DNA of 55,192 bases. Source: Synergistaceae bacterium. Its GTDB lineage: Bacteria; Synergistota; Synergistia; Synergistales; Aminobacteriaceae. Positions 9,214-17,724 of the stretch are shown piece after piece; within the stretch, counting starts at the first letter, position 1, and each line of letters opens with the position of its first letter. The stretch is taken from the NCBI GenBank assembly GCA_018436725.1, contig JAHDKT010000005.1, positions 1-55,192 of the forward strand, read 5' to 3'. The notes beneath the pieces were generated by a model. The model searched no databases. It saw only the letters and a list, made by a program, of their open reading frames with translations, and was not told where the DNA came from. The position numbers and the translations under genes are program-made.

Positions 9214-10821
9214 ATGATTACAAGACGGTATGTACTCAAAGCGTTTTCGGCGACGCTCGCTCTCCTGCTGCTCGTTTCCGCGTCGTTCGCCGCCGACGGC
9301 AGGCTGACGTTGCTCTCTCTCAACGACATCCACGGGAGAATATACTCCGAGAAAGACGCAGGAGGACTCGCAAAGGCGGCAACGCTGGTGGAAAAGCTGC
9401 GCGCGACAGACCCCGGAAACGTCTTTCTTGTACAGGCGGGCGACGTCAACGAAGGCCCTCTTTTCTTCTATTTTCACGGAAAACCGGAAATGGCCGGACT
9501 CAACGCCCTGGGAACCGATGTCGGCGCCTTGGGAAACCATGAATTCGATCTCGGGAAGGAGATCTTTTTCGAGGCGACGGGGTACGCGGAATTCCCGATC
9601 GTCGTCTCCAACCTTCGCCTCAAGGACGGAACCCCGGCGCCTTTCCCCGAGTACGTGATCAAAACGGCGGCCAACGGGATGAAGGTCGCCTTCTTCGGAC
9701 TGGTCACCCCCGCTCTGGCCTACACCACCAAGGGGAGCGACGACTTCCGCGCCGGTCAGGATCTCCCCGCGGAGGCCGAACGGATGGTGAACATTCTCTC
9801 CTCGAAGGAAAAGCCCGACGTCGTCGTGCTGTTGAGTCACTGCGGAATCGAGGCCGACCGGTTGATCGCGAAGAATACCGCAGGCATCCACGCGATCGTC
9901 GGAGGCCACAGCCATACCCTCATGGAAAAGGGAGAGTTCGTCGAAGGACCGAACGGCTGGGTCACGCTGATCGGCCAGGCGGGTTCCTACGCCCGGCATC
10001 TCGGCGTGATGGAGCTTGCGTTCAAGGACGGCGCCGTCTCGAAGGAGTCCTCCTGGCGCGTCGAAGCGCTCGACGCGAACGTCCCCGAGGACGAACGAGT
10101 CGCCGCGCTCCTTGAACCGTTCCGCAAAGAGCTTGCGGAACGTCTTTCCGTTCCTCTTGCGAACCAACCCAAGGATATGGATGCGCGCAAGGACTTCATC
10201 CGGAGCAGCGAGACGAACCTCGGAAACTTCATCGCCGACGCGTTCCGCTGGAAGTCCGGAGCACAGATCGCCGTGATGAACGGCGGCGGCATCCGCGGCG
10301 ACCAACTGTACCCCGCAGGTACGGTCTCCTACGCGACCATCACCAACATGATGCCCTTCGGCAACACCCTGAGCAAGGGAACGATCTCGGGCAAGGAGCT
10401 TCTCCGGCTCATGGAGACCAGCGGCTCGGCCCTGATCGGCGAAAAGGACGAGTACGACGCCAACATGCGTACCCCTACAGGAGGATTCCTCCAGATCTCC
10501 GGTATCCGCGTCGTCTTCGACACGAAGAAGCAACCCCTTCTGATCGACAACAACGCCATCGTCCGTAAAGAAGGCGAGCGCGTTGTGAAGCTGGAGGTGC
10601 TCCAGGAGGATGGTTCCTGGGCGCCCGTCGACATGGCGAAGGAGTACACCATAGCGACCACCGACTGGACCTCGGGCGGCGGCGACAAGTATACCGTCCT
10701 CAAGAACAACGGCTCCTTCGTCTCCCTGGAGCAGTTCATCCTGGAATCCACAGCCGAATACATCCGTTTCCTGGGCGAGATGAAAGCCGAAGTCGACGGA
10801 CGGATCACTATACTGCGATAA
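9214..10821 (+). CDS. Exported 5'-nucleotidase / UDP-sugar hydrolase family
   Basis: Periplasmic two-domain phosphoesterase that dephosphorylates nucleotides or related esters for scavenging. It has 535 residues with a signal peptide (cleavage near FAA-DGR, residue 26). The N-terminal metallophosphatase domain shows LNDIHGR, the GD pair in QAGDVNEG, GNHEFDLG and GGHSH. The C-terminal nucleotide-binding domain shows NGGGIRGD and a hydrophobic SLEQF region. The ATG at 9214 follows GAGGAGG. An open frame runs upstream to 8167 but that part is only a shadow of the amidase gene. The ldh2-like gene follows after 22 bases, so they may be cotranscribed. Confidence 0.93.
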   Translation: MITRRYVLKAFSATLALLLLVSASFAADGRLTLLSLNDIHGRIYSEKDAGGLAKAATLVEKLRATDPGNVFLVQAGDVNEGPLFFYFHGKPEMAGLNALGTDVGALGNHEFDLGKEIFFEATGYAEFPIVVSNLRLKDGTPAPFPEYVIKTAANGMKVAFFGLVTPALAYTTKGSDDFRAGQDLPAEAERMVNILSSKEKPDVVVLLSHCGIEADRLIAKNTAGIHAIVGGHSHTLMEKGEFVEGPNGWVTLIGQAGSYARHLGVMELAFKDGAVSKESSWRVEALDANVPEDERVAALLEPFRKELAERLSVPLANQPKDMDARKDFIRSSETNLGNFIADAFRWKSGAQIAVMNGGGIRGDQLYPAGTVSYATITNMMPFGNTLSKGTISGKELLRLMETSGSALIGEKDEYDANMRTPTGGFLQISGIRVVFDTKKQPLLIDNNAIVRKEGERVVKLEVLQEDGSWAPVDMAKEYTIATTDWTSGGGDKYTVLKNNGSFVSLEQFILESTAEYIRFLGEMKAEVDGRITILR

Positions 10822-10843
10822 ACATATCAACGGAGGTGCTGTA

Positions 10844-11929
10844 ATGGAACGGACACATGTCGCATACGAAAAACTCCGCGCATACATGGCGGAGATGCTC
10901 GAAAAGGGGCTCGGCTTCCCCGAGGAAACGGCCGAAATCTCCTCGGTGGCCCTAGTGGAGGCCGACGCGCGCGGGCATGCCTCTCACGGCGTTGCGCGCA
11001 TCAAGATGTACTTCGAAGAGGTGAACGACGGCAAGGACAACCCCAAGGCCGTCCCGGAGATCGTCCACGAAACGCCGATCTCCCTCGTGATCAAGGGGAA
11101 CATGGCCCCCGGCTTCGCCTCCTCAAAGCTCGCCATGGAGCGAACGATCGCGAAGGCGAAGGAGCACGGCACCTGCATGACCGTCGTACAGGATTCGTGC
11201 CACTTCGGCATGGCGGGCTTCTGGGCGGAGAAGGCCGCCGACGCGGGGATGATGGGCGTGGCGCTCACGAACACTCTCCGGGCGGGCATCCCTCTCTTCG
11301 GCAAGGAGCGCCTCCTTGGGACGAATCCGATCTGCGTGGCCATCCCCACGGGGAAAAAGCCGCACTTCATGCTCGACATGGCGACGACGACCGTCGCGCT
11401 CGGCAAGATCGAGGTCGCGGCGCGCAGAGGCGGCACGATGCCGGTCGGTTGGGCCGTCGACGAAAACGGCGCCGATACAACGGACGCGATCAGCGTAGCG
11501 GAGATCAACCGTTTCGACAAGAGCCCCTTCGGAGGGCAGCTCTATCTCGGCGGCGCGGGGGAAACCCTCGGCGGACACAAGGGGTACGGTCTCGGCCTGC
11601 TCGTCGAGCTGCTCACAGCGGGTCTTTCGCTCGGGACGGCCACGTACGACACTTATGTGAAAAACTGCGGAATCTGCCACTACTTCCAGGCCACCCGCCT
11701 CGACCTCTTCGGCGACGAGGAGAAGATCAAGGCGCACGTCGCGTCCATCCTCGACAAGCTGCGCGAAAGCCCCAAAGCCGAGGGGAAAGAACGCATCTAT
11801 ATTCACGGCGAGAAGGAGTTCGAGCGCCGGAAGAAATCCATGGAAGAGGGCGTCTATCTCGATCCGGCGACATGGGAGCGCCTCGACGAGTTCGCCGACA
11901 AGTTCGGCATGCGCCGTCTCGAACCGTAA
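10844..11929 (+). CDS. Malate/L-lactate dehydrogenase family oxidoreductase (Ldh2/YiaK type)
   Basis: NAD(P)-dependent oxidoreductase of the Ldh_2 superfamily, unrelated to classical Rossmann lactate dehydrogenases. It has 361 residues with the family blocks DARGHASHGVARIKMY near residue 42, SCHFGMAGFWAEKA near 118 and the glycine-rich GGAGETLGGHKGYGLG near 240. Known members reduce 2,3-diketo-L-gulonate (DlgD/YiaK), ureidoglycolate (AllD), sulfolactate or malate. An FGGY kinase begins 19 bases downstream. That pairing is the one seen in the E. coli yiaK-lyxK region, so a keto-sugar-acid substrate is the leading guess. The Shine-Dalgarno GGAGGTG fixes the start. Confidence 0.88.
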   Translation: MERTHVAYEKLRAYMAEMLEKGLGFPEETAEISSVALVEADARGHASHGVARIKMYFEEVNDGKDNPKAVPEIVHETPISLVIKGNMAPGFASSKLAMERTIAKAKEHGTCMTVVQDSCHFGMAGFWAEKAADAGMMGVALTNTLRAGIPLFGKERLLGTNPICVAIPTGKKPHFMLDMATTTVALGKIEVAARRGGTMPVGWAVDENGADTTDAISVAEINRFDKSPFGGQLYLGGAGETLGGHKGYGLGLLVELLTAGLSLGTATYDTYVKNCGICHYFQATRLDLFGDEEKIKAHVASILDKLRESPKAEGKERIYIHGEKEFERRKKSMEEGVYLDPATWERLDEFADKFGMRRLEP

Positions 11930-11948
11930 ACCAAAGGGAGGGGACCGT

Positions 11949-13415
11949 ATGAACGTCTATCTTGGCCTGGACATCGGCACCACGAACATCAAGATGCTCC
12001 TCGTGGACGAACGGGGGAGCGTCGTCAAAAGCATGTCGCACCCTCTCGAACTCTCCGCGCCCCGCCCGGCCTGGGCCGAGCAGGACCCGGAAGACTGGTG
12101 GAACGGCGTATGGACGCTTCTCTCCTCCGTCCCCTCCGACATGAACGTCCTCCGCATCGGCCTCTCGGGGCAGATGCATACGCTCGTCCCGGTCGACGAC
12201 GACGGAACCGTCCTCAGAAAGGCGATTCTCTGGTGCGATCAGAGAACGTCGGCCGAATGCGACGAGGCGACCGCCGCGGTCGGGGGAGAGGACAAGATCA
12301 TCGAGATGACAGGGAACCTGATCTACCCCGGATTCACTCTCCCGAAGATCCTCTGGATTCGCAAGAACGAACCCGAAGTCTACGGCCGCATCCGAACGTG
12401 TTTCATCGCCAAGGATTACATCGGCTGGCGACTCACCGGAGAGCGGGCGGCGGAGTGGTCGGACGCCTCCGGCAGTTCGTGCTACGACATCTCCGCCCGG
12501 CGCTGGCGGAGCGACCTGCTGCGCACGCTCGGCATCGACGAGGCGTGGCTGCCTCCGCTGAAGGGCTCCTCCGACGTACGCGGAAAACTCCGCCCCGAAC
12601 TTGCCTCGAAGCTGGGCTGGAAACAGGCCGAGGTCGTCTGCGGCGGCGCGGACAACGCGGTCGCGGCGCTTGGTCTCGGCGTCTGCTCGCCCGGCGACTG
12701 CATGATCTCCATCGGCACCTCGGGAACCGTCCTCGCGGCAACCGAATCCACTTCGCCGGACCCCACGGGGCGACTGCACTTCTTCAACACCGTCCTCCCG
12801 GGACAGTCCTACTACATGGGGTGCATGCTCGCAGCGGCGGCTTCGCTCAACTGGTTCAAGGACACTATGGGCAAATCGCTCTCCTGGGACGAAATCGAGA
12901 AAGGCATCAACGAAATCCCCGTCGGAGCGGAGGGAACACTCTGGCTCCCCTACCTCAACGGCGAACGGACGCCCCACCGGAACCCGAACGCGCGGGGCGT
13001 CCTCTACGGGCTTTCCTCGATGTCGGACGAGCGGCACGTCTTCCGCGCCGTGATGGAGGGGATCACCTACGGACTGCGCGACTCCTTCGAGCTGGTGAAG
13101 GCGGCAACCCCTGTGAAGCGGGTACTCCTCGTAGGCGGCGGCTCGAAGAACGCCACGTGGCGCCGCATGGTCGCCGCCAACGTCAAGGCGCCCGTCTCGA
13201 TTCCGCTGGTGGACGAAGGAGGAGCCTACGGCGCGGCGATGCTCGCGGCGCTGGGCGGCGGCGTTTCCCTGGACGAGGTGAAGGGATGGATCAAAATCCA
13301 CGAAACGGTCGAACCGGACTCCGAGGAGTCTGCGGCGTACGACAAGGTCTACCCGCAGTTCCGTGCGCTCTACGCCGATCTGAAGGAGCGTTTCGACGCC
13401 ACGGCGGGCATGTAA
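11949..13415 (+). CDS. FGGY-family carbohydrate kinase (xylulokinase-like)
   Basis: ATP-dependent sugar kinase of 488 residues. The N-terminal phosphate motif LGLDIGTTNIKMLLVD (about 4-19) is followed by the substrate block GLSGQMHTLVP near residue 72, typical of D- or L-xylulose kinases, and a second-domain motif SIGTSGTVLA near 256. The GGGSKN adenosine motif lies near 396. It is 19 bases behind the Ldh2-family gene with its own Shine-Dalgarno. Xylulose is a reasonable substrate; L-xylulose (LyxK type) is suggested by the YiaK-like neighbour. The product would enter the pentose-phosphate pathway. No aldolase, epimerase or isomerase gene of that route is in the window. Confidence 0.87.
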   Translation: MNVYLGLDIGTTNIKMLLVDERGSVVKSMSHPLELSAPRPAWAEQDPEDWWNGVWTLLSSVPSDMNVLRIGLSGQMHTLVPVDDDGTVLRKAILWCDQRTSAECDEATAAVGGEDKIIEMTGNLIYPGFTLPKILWIRKNEPEVYGRIRTCFIAKDYIGWRLTGERAAEWSDASGSSCYDISARRWRSDLLRTLGIDEAWLPPLKGSSDVRGKLRPELASKLGWKQAEVVCGGADNAVAALGLGVCSPGDCMISIGTSGTVLAATESTSPDPTGRLHFFNTVLPGQSYYMGCMLAAAASLNWFKDTMGKSLSWDEIEKGINEIPVGAEGTLWLPYLNGERTPHRNPNARGVLYGLSSMSDERHVFRAVMEGITYGLRDSFELVKAATPVKRVLLVGGGSKNATWRRMVAANVKAPVSIPLVDEGGAYGAAMLAALGGGVSLDEVKGWIKIHETVEPDSEESAAYDKVYPQFRALYADLKERFDATAGM

Positions 13416-13455
13416 GCCCCCTTGGCTTGAATTCTCGCAGGAAAAAAGAAACACG

Positions 13456-13484
13456 GAGGAGGCTCCCGGGCCTCCTCTTTTCTT
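13456..13484 (+). terminator. Terminator after kinase gene
   Basis: An 8-bp GC-rich stem (13456-13463 with 13470-13477) with a 6-base loop, followed by TTTTCTT. Confidence 0.75.
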
Positions 13485-13526
13485 CACGAAACACAATCAA
13501 TCAGTCGAAAACGGAGGATTCAACGC

Positions 13527-14612
13527 ATGAAACAGTACGCAATCGCCCTCGTGCCGGGGCCCGTCTCGGTTCCCGAGGAGTTTCGGAGAGCCTACTTCGA
13601 GAACTTCGGCAGCGCCGACCTGGAAGAGGAGTTCTTCCTCCTCTACGAGGAGAACGAGTCGCTGCTCCGAAAGCTCCTGAAGACGAACAACGCCGTGACC
13701 ATCCAGAGCGGAGAGGCAATGTCCGTGCTCTGGGGCGCTCTGAAGAGCATCCTGCTGCCCGGCGACCGCCTGCTTGCCGTCTCGAACGGGGTTTTCGGCA
13801 GAGGTTTCGGAGAGATGGGGATGATGCTCGGCATGGATGTGCGCATTGTCGAGGCCCCGGACGGAGAATTCCCCGATCTCGACTCGATACGTACGGCGGC
13901 GGCCGAATTCCGTCCCAAGATGATCACCGCCGTCCACTGCGAAACGCCGAGCGGTATTCTGAACCCGGTGGCGGGCGTCGGCGAAATAACGCGGGAGACC
14001 GGCGCGCTCTTCTGCGTCGACTACGTGGCGAGCGCGGGAGGCGCCGACGTCCGCACCGATGAATGGGGAATCGACATCGGGCTTCTCGGAAGCCAGAAGG
14101 CGCTCTCGCTGCTGCCCGATCTTTCGATGGTCGCGGTGAGCGACCGGGCGTGGGAGGCTGTGGAGCGGACGAACTATCAGGGGTACGACGCGCTGCTTCC
14201 GTGGAGAGACGGTCCGAAAAACCGCTACCTTCCCTACACCCACAACTGGCACGCGCTGTACGCGCTCTCGCTCTCGCTCCGGCGGCTGTTCGAGGAGGGG
14301 CTGGACCGCTCCTTCGCCCGGCATGACGAGGTTGCCCGGTACTGCCGCGAGCGGCTAGGCGCGATGAACGTCGCGCTCTACCCGAAGAGCGAGGCGCTCT
14401 GCTCCCCCACCGTCACCGCGGCGCTCGTCCCGCAGGGGTGGACATGGAACGAACTGAACGGCGCGCTCAGGAGCAGAGGAATGGCGGTCGGCGGCAGCTA
14501 CGGACCGCTCGCGGGCAAGGTCTTCCGCATAGGACACATGGGGACCCAGGCGGATATGAAGCTCGTGGAAGAAGGCATGGATGTCCTTGAAGCCGTATTG
14601 AAGAACCGCTGA
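13527..14612 (+). CDS. Class V aminotransferase (alanine/serine-glyoxylate type)
   Basis: PLP enzyme of 361 residues that transfers an amino group, commonly to glyoxylate or pyruvate. Family features are the LVPGPVSVPEEF N-terminus, the QSGEAMSVLWGAL region near residue 60, CETPSGILNPV near 142 carrying the cofactor-contacting residues, and the PLP lysine in LLGSQKALSL near residue 191. Members include alanine-glyoxylate aminotransferase, PucG (ureidoglycine-glyoxylate) and small hydrogenase-associated forms. The substrate cannot be assigned here. The start follows an AACGGAGG-type Shine-Dalgarno. It is a separate unit behind a terminator and convergent with chrA. Confidence 0.87.
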   Translation: MKQYAIALVPGPVSVPEEFRRAYFENFGSADLEEEFFLLYEENESLLRKLLKTNNAVTIQSGEAMSVLWGALKSILLPGDRLLAVSNGVFGRGFGEMGMMLGMDVRIVEAPDGEFPDLDSIRTAAAEFRPKMITAVHCETPSGILNPVAGVGEITRETGALFCVDYVASAGGADVRTDEWGIDIGLLGSQKALSLLPDLSMVAVSDRAWEAVERTNYQGYDALLPWRDGPKNRYLPYTHNWHALYALSLSLRRLFEEGLDRSFARHDEVARYCRERLGAMNVALYPKSEALCSPTVTAALVPQGWTWNELNGALRSRGMAVGGSYGPLAGKVFRIGHMGTQADMKLVEEGMDVLEAVLKNR

Positions 14613-14639
14613 GGGAAAAGCAACGTACAGATTCGCGAA

Positions 14640-14668
14640 GAGGGCGGCGCATGTTCCGCGCCGCCCTC
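14640..14668. terminator. Hairpin between convergent aminotransferase and chrA genes
   Basis: A perfect 11-bp GC-rich stem with a 7-base loop lies between two convergent genes. Neither side has a clean T-run, so termination may be weak or factor-dependent. Confidence 0.5.
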
Positions 14669-14674
14669 TGTCCT

Positions 14675-15898
14675 TCAGAACAAGATGCCGGCGGCGAGCG
14701 CCGCGGCGACGATCACCGGCGCGGGGACCGTTCGCGACAGCAGCAGTCCGGCGGAGAGCGCGACGACGAGCAGGTTGTCCGGCCGGAAGCCGCTCGCCTG
14801 CATTACGATTACGGCGGCTACGGCTATCATGCCCCCGGCGACTGCGTTGATACCCCGGAGCGATATGCGGATCGCCTTGACCTGTTTGACATCCTCCCAC
14901 ACGGGGTAGACGAAGAAGATCAGCAGCAGCCCGGGCAGGAAGATCCCCACGCCTCCGGCAACCGCTCCCAAAACTTGGAAGAGAGCGGATCCGCCGCGCG
15001 CGCCCATGCCCCCGGCATATGCCGCGAAGCTGAACATCGGCCCCGGCAACCCCTGTACAAGCCCGTACCCCGTCAGGAACTCCTGCCCCGTCATGAAGGA
15101 ACGCATCTCGACCAGCTCGCTGTACATCAGCGGCACCACAACCTGTCCGCCCCCGAAGACAAGGTAGCCGTAGCGGTAAAAACTCTCGAAAAGGCCGAAC
15201 AAATGTTCTCCCGACAGCCGGGCCCCGAGCGCGCCGCCGAATGCAAGCAGCACGAAGAGGATCAGGTACCCCCAGGGAGGCGAAACGCGCACGCGGTTCC
15301 ACATATCGGGTTCACGCAACCGGAACACGCTTGCGACGCCCCCCGCGATCAGCACCGACGGGAAGACCCACGGCTCCCTGACGAACCATGTCGCAAGCCC
15401 GCCGAAGAGCGTCAGCAACGCGGTCGGAGCGTCGACTACGACCTTGCGCCCTATCCTCCACGCCGCGACGACGATGAAGCCCGCCGCCATCGGGCCGACG
15501 TACCGCAGCGTCTCCCTGGATATTCCCCGCACGTCGAGAAACTGGTAGAGAAACGAGAGCGCCGTCATCACCAGCAGAACCGGAAGCCCCCAGACGAGCA
15601 TCGTCAACAGGGCGAGCCATGGGCCTCCGAGCTTATATCCTATCGCCGTGATCGCCTGCGTGCTTGTCGGCCCGGGCAGAATGCTGCACAGCGCGATCAG
15701 CTCGATCAGTTCGGTCTCGCTCAGATACTTCCGTTTCACGACCATCTGGTCGAGAAAGACGCTCATATGCGCCTCCGGCCCACCGTACGCCCCCAGCGAA
15801 CAGATGAAGACATCCTTGAGAAACGCGGACCGGGAGACGCTCCGCGACTCCGCCTCCGCCGAAAACTCCTGCTGCGTGCGTTCACTCTCTTTCGACAT
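14675..15898 (-). CDS. chrA: Chromate transporter family protein (ChrA)
   Basis: Bidomain membrane protein of about 407 residues. Each half carries the CHR signature: FGGPEAHMSVF-like (here GAYGGPEAHMSVFLD near residue 40, then LPGPTSTQ) and, in the second half, VFGGGQVVVPLM followed by LVQGLPGPMFSF. The family exports chromate with proton antiport, although many genomic homologues lack a tested substrate. The ATG at 15898 is preferred over a GTG at 15907, because AGGAG sits eight bases before it. It stands downstream of the ABC exporter genes on the same strand. Confidence 0.9.
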   Translation of the reverse strand: MSKESERTQQEFSAEAESRSVSRSAFLKDVFICSLGAYGGPEAHMSVFLDQMVVKRKYLSETELIELIALCSILPGPTSTQAITAIGYKLGGPWLALLTMLVWGLPVLLVMTALSFLYQFLDVRGISRETLRYVGPMAAGFIVVAAWRIGRKVVVDAPTALLTLFGGLATWFVREPWVFPSVLIAGGVASVFRLREPDMWNRVRVSPPWGYLILFVLLAFGGALGARLSGEHLFGLFESFYRYGYLVFGGGQVVVPLMYSELVEMRSFMTGQEFLTGYGLVQGLPGPMFSFAAYAGGMGARGGSALFQVLGAVAGGVGIFLPGLLLIFFVYPVWEDVKQVKAIRISLRGINAVAGGMIAVAAVIVMQASGFRPDNLLVVALSAGLLLSRTVPAPVIVAAALAAGILF

Positions 15899-15975
15899 AC
15901 TCTCCACTCCTCTCGATTGCTTCTGCTTCGCTTTTCACCGGCAGCGGTCTTCCAAAGCGGTTCCTCGGTTCTTTC

Positions 15976-17724
15976 TCAGGCCATCCGCCAGCCGCTCTCC
16001 TCAAGACGTTTGTAGCGAGCGTACCACCCCTCCTTGGAGGCCAACTCCTCGGGCGCCCCGCTCTCACGGATCTTTCCGCGCTCCATTATATGGACGACGT
16101 CGGCGTCGAGGATCCCCGACAGTCGATGGCTGATCGTGACGATGGTCCTCTCTCCCTCGATTGCCCGAAGCGCTGCGAAGAGCTTCGATTCGGTCACGGC
16201 GTCCAGCCCGGAGGTCAGTTCGTCCAGCAGCAGAAGCGGCGGGTCCGTTACGAGAGCGCGTGCAAGGGCGACGAGCTGCGTCTGGCCGAACGAGAGCGAG
16301 AACCCTCCTTCGCCGAGCATCGTCTCCATTCCTTCCGGCAGCGTCCCGACGGCTTCCGCCAGCCCCGTCGTCTCCAGCGCTCGCTCCACCCGCTCCCTCC
16401 CGATGGAGGTATCCCGAAGGGTGATATTTTCCAGTAGATTTCCGTTGAAGATATGCACCGTCTGCGGAACGATGCCGATCCATCTACGCCGTTCCTGCGG
16501 GGCGAGACGGTACGGGTCCACCCCGCCGATAAGCACGCCTCCGCTCTCCGTTCCGTACATCCCGGCGATCAGATGGAGCAGCGTGCTCTTGCCCGAGCCT
16601 GTGCGTCCGACGATGGCGGCCTTGGCCCCCTGGGGCACGCGGAGCGACAATCCGTCCAGAACCGGCTGCCCTGCGGAGTAGGAGAACGAGAGATTCCGCA
16701 CTTCCACCGACGCCCCGGAAGGACGAAATCCTCCCGAGGAGCGCTCCGTCTTCTCCTCGGCATGGGCGAAGAACTCCCCGGCACGGTCGATTCCCGCCAT
16801 CGCCTGCTGAATCGTCAGCAGCTCCGACGCTACGGCCTCTATCGGTTCGAAGAGACGAATAAAGAGGTCCGCCGCCGCCGAGATCGCGCCGATACTCAGC
16901 CCCGTTTCCGGGGACATGCCTCCGATCCGAGCCCCGATATACACAGCCCCGGCGATGAAGATCGAACGCACCGTCTGCGTCACGCAGGGGAACCATGCGT
17001 CATACACGCTGTTGGCGTTCATCGCGATGCGGTGATTCTCCAGAACGGGTTCGAAACCGCCTGCGAAATAAGACTCCGCGCCGTAGCTCTTTATCATCGG
17101 CAGCCCGGTGTAGATCTCCTGAATGCGAGTATTGATTTCAGCGACTCTCCTTCTCACCACGACCTGTTTTTGGTAGATGCGCTTCCTGAAGTAGTCCGAA
17201 AGCGCGTAGACTGCGGGAACGCCGGCCAGCGCGACCATTCCGAAGTAAGGCGACAGCAGAAAGAGCGCCGCGAGAAACCCCGCGATCTTGAAGAGATCCG
17301 CCGCAGCGGCGACGACTCCGGAGACGAAGAGCGAGTTGATAGCGTCTATATCCGCCGTCAGGCGTGCCATGGTCTCGCCTTTCGGGGTGGTGTTGAAATA
17401 TCTCACCGGAAGGCGCGTCAGCTTACGAAGCATTCCATTGCGGACATTCAGAAGCACACGCTGCCCGAAAACCGTCGCGCCGTACTCGCGCAGAAAATCG
17501 GCGAGTCCGATGAGCGCGACGGCGCCAAGATAGGCGAAAGCCAGTTTCCAGAGCATATCGGCGCGCGAGGACGCCACCTGGTCGACGATCTCCTTCAGCA
17601 GCATCGCGGGCATCACGTTGAAGAACGCGCCCGCGGCGACCGCCGCCGGCAGAAGAACTCCGTACGTTCTGTACTCCCCCCATGTCTTCCGGACCGCGCC
17701 CGTCAGAAAATCAAACCTGTTCAT
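15976..17724 (-). CDS. ABC exporter half-transporter, consensus-NBD subunit
   Basis: Fused membrane plus ATPase half-transporter (582 residues) that would pair with the upstream gene product. Six membrane segments fill the first 320 residues. The NBD has Walker A GRTGSGKST, a signature read as LSFGQ instead of LSGGQ, Walker B LLLLDE with the catalytic glutamate, and the switch histidine in TISHRLSG. A glutamate here with an aspartate in the partner is the pattern of heterodimeric exporters (TM287/288, BmrCD): one consensus and one degenerate ATP site. The ATG at 17724 follows GGAGGG and overlaps the partner gene by 14 bases, so an upstream ATG at 17754 is rejected. Substrate unknown; a drug or lipid is usual. 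Confidence 0.9.
   Translation of the reverse strand: MNRFDFLTGAVRKTWGEYRTYGVLLPAAVAAGAFFNVMPAMLLKEIVDQVASSRADMLWKLAFAYLGAVALIGLADFLREYGATVFGQRVLLNVRNGMLRKLTRLPVRYFNTTPKGETMARLTADIDAINSLFVSGVVAAAADLFKIAGFLAALFLLSPYFGMVALAGVPAVYALSDYFRKRIYQKQVVVRRRVAEINTRIQEIYTGLPMIKSYGAESYFAGGFEPVLENHRIAMNANSVYDAWFPCVTQTVRSIFIAGAVYIGARIGGMSPETGLSIGAISAAADLFIRLFEPIEAVASELLTIQQAMAGIDRAGEFFAHAEEKTERSSGGFRPSGASVEVRNLSFSYSAGQPVLDGLSLRVPQGAKAAIVGRTGSGKSTLLHLIAGMYGTESGGVLIGGVDPYRLAPQERRRWIGIVPQTVHIFNGNLLENITLRDTSIGRERVERALETTGLAEAVGTLPEGMETMLGEGGFSLSFGQTQLVALARALVTDPPLLLLDELTSGLDAVTESKLFAALRAIEGERTIVTISHRLSGILDADVVHIMERGKIRESGAPEELASKEGWYARYKRLEESGWRMA

Noticed and set aside
8167..10821. 884-codon frame reaching from inside the amidase gene into the 5'-nucleotidase
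   Set aside because: The first 350 codons are arginine-rich shadow. The signal peptide and Shine-Dalgarno fix the nucleotidase start at 9214.
16313..16330. LSFGQ signature in the ABC subunit taken as a sign of a dead gene
   Set aside because: Altered signature in one subunit and Asp in the other's Walker B together match the normal degenerate site of heterodimeric exporters.
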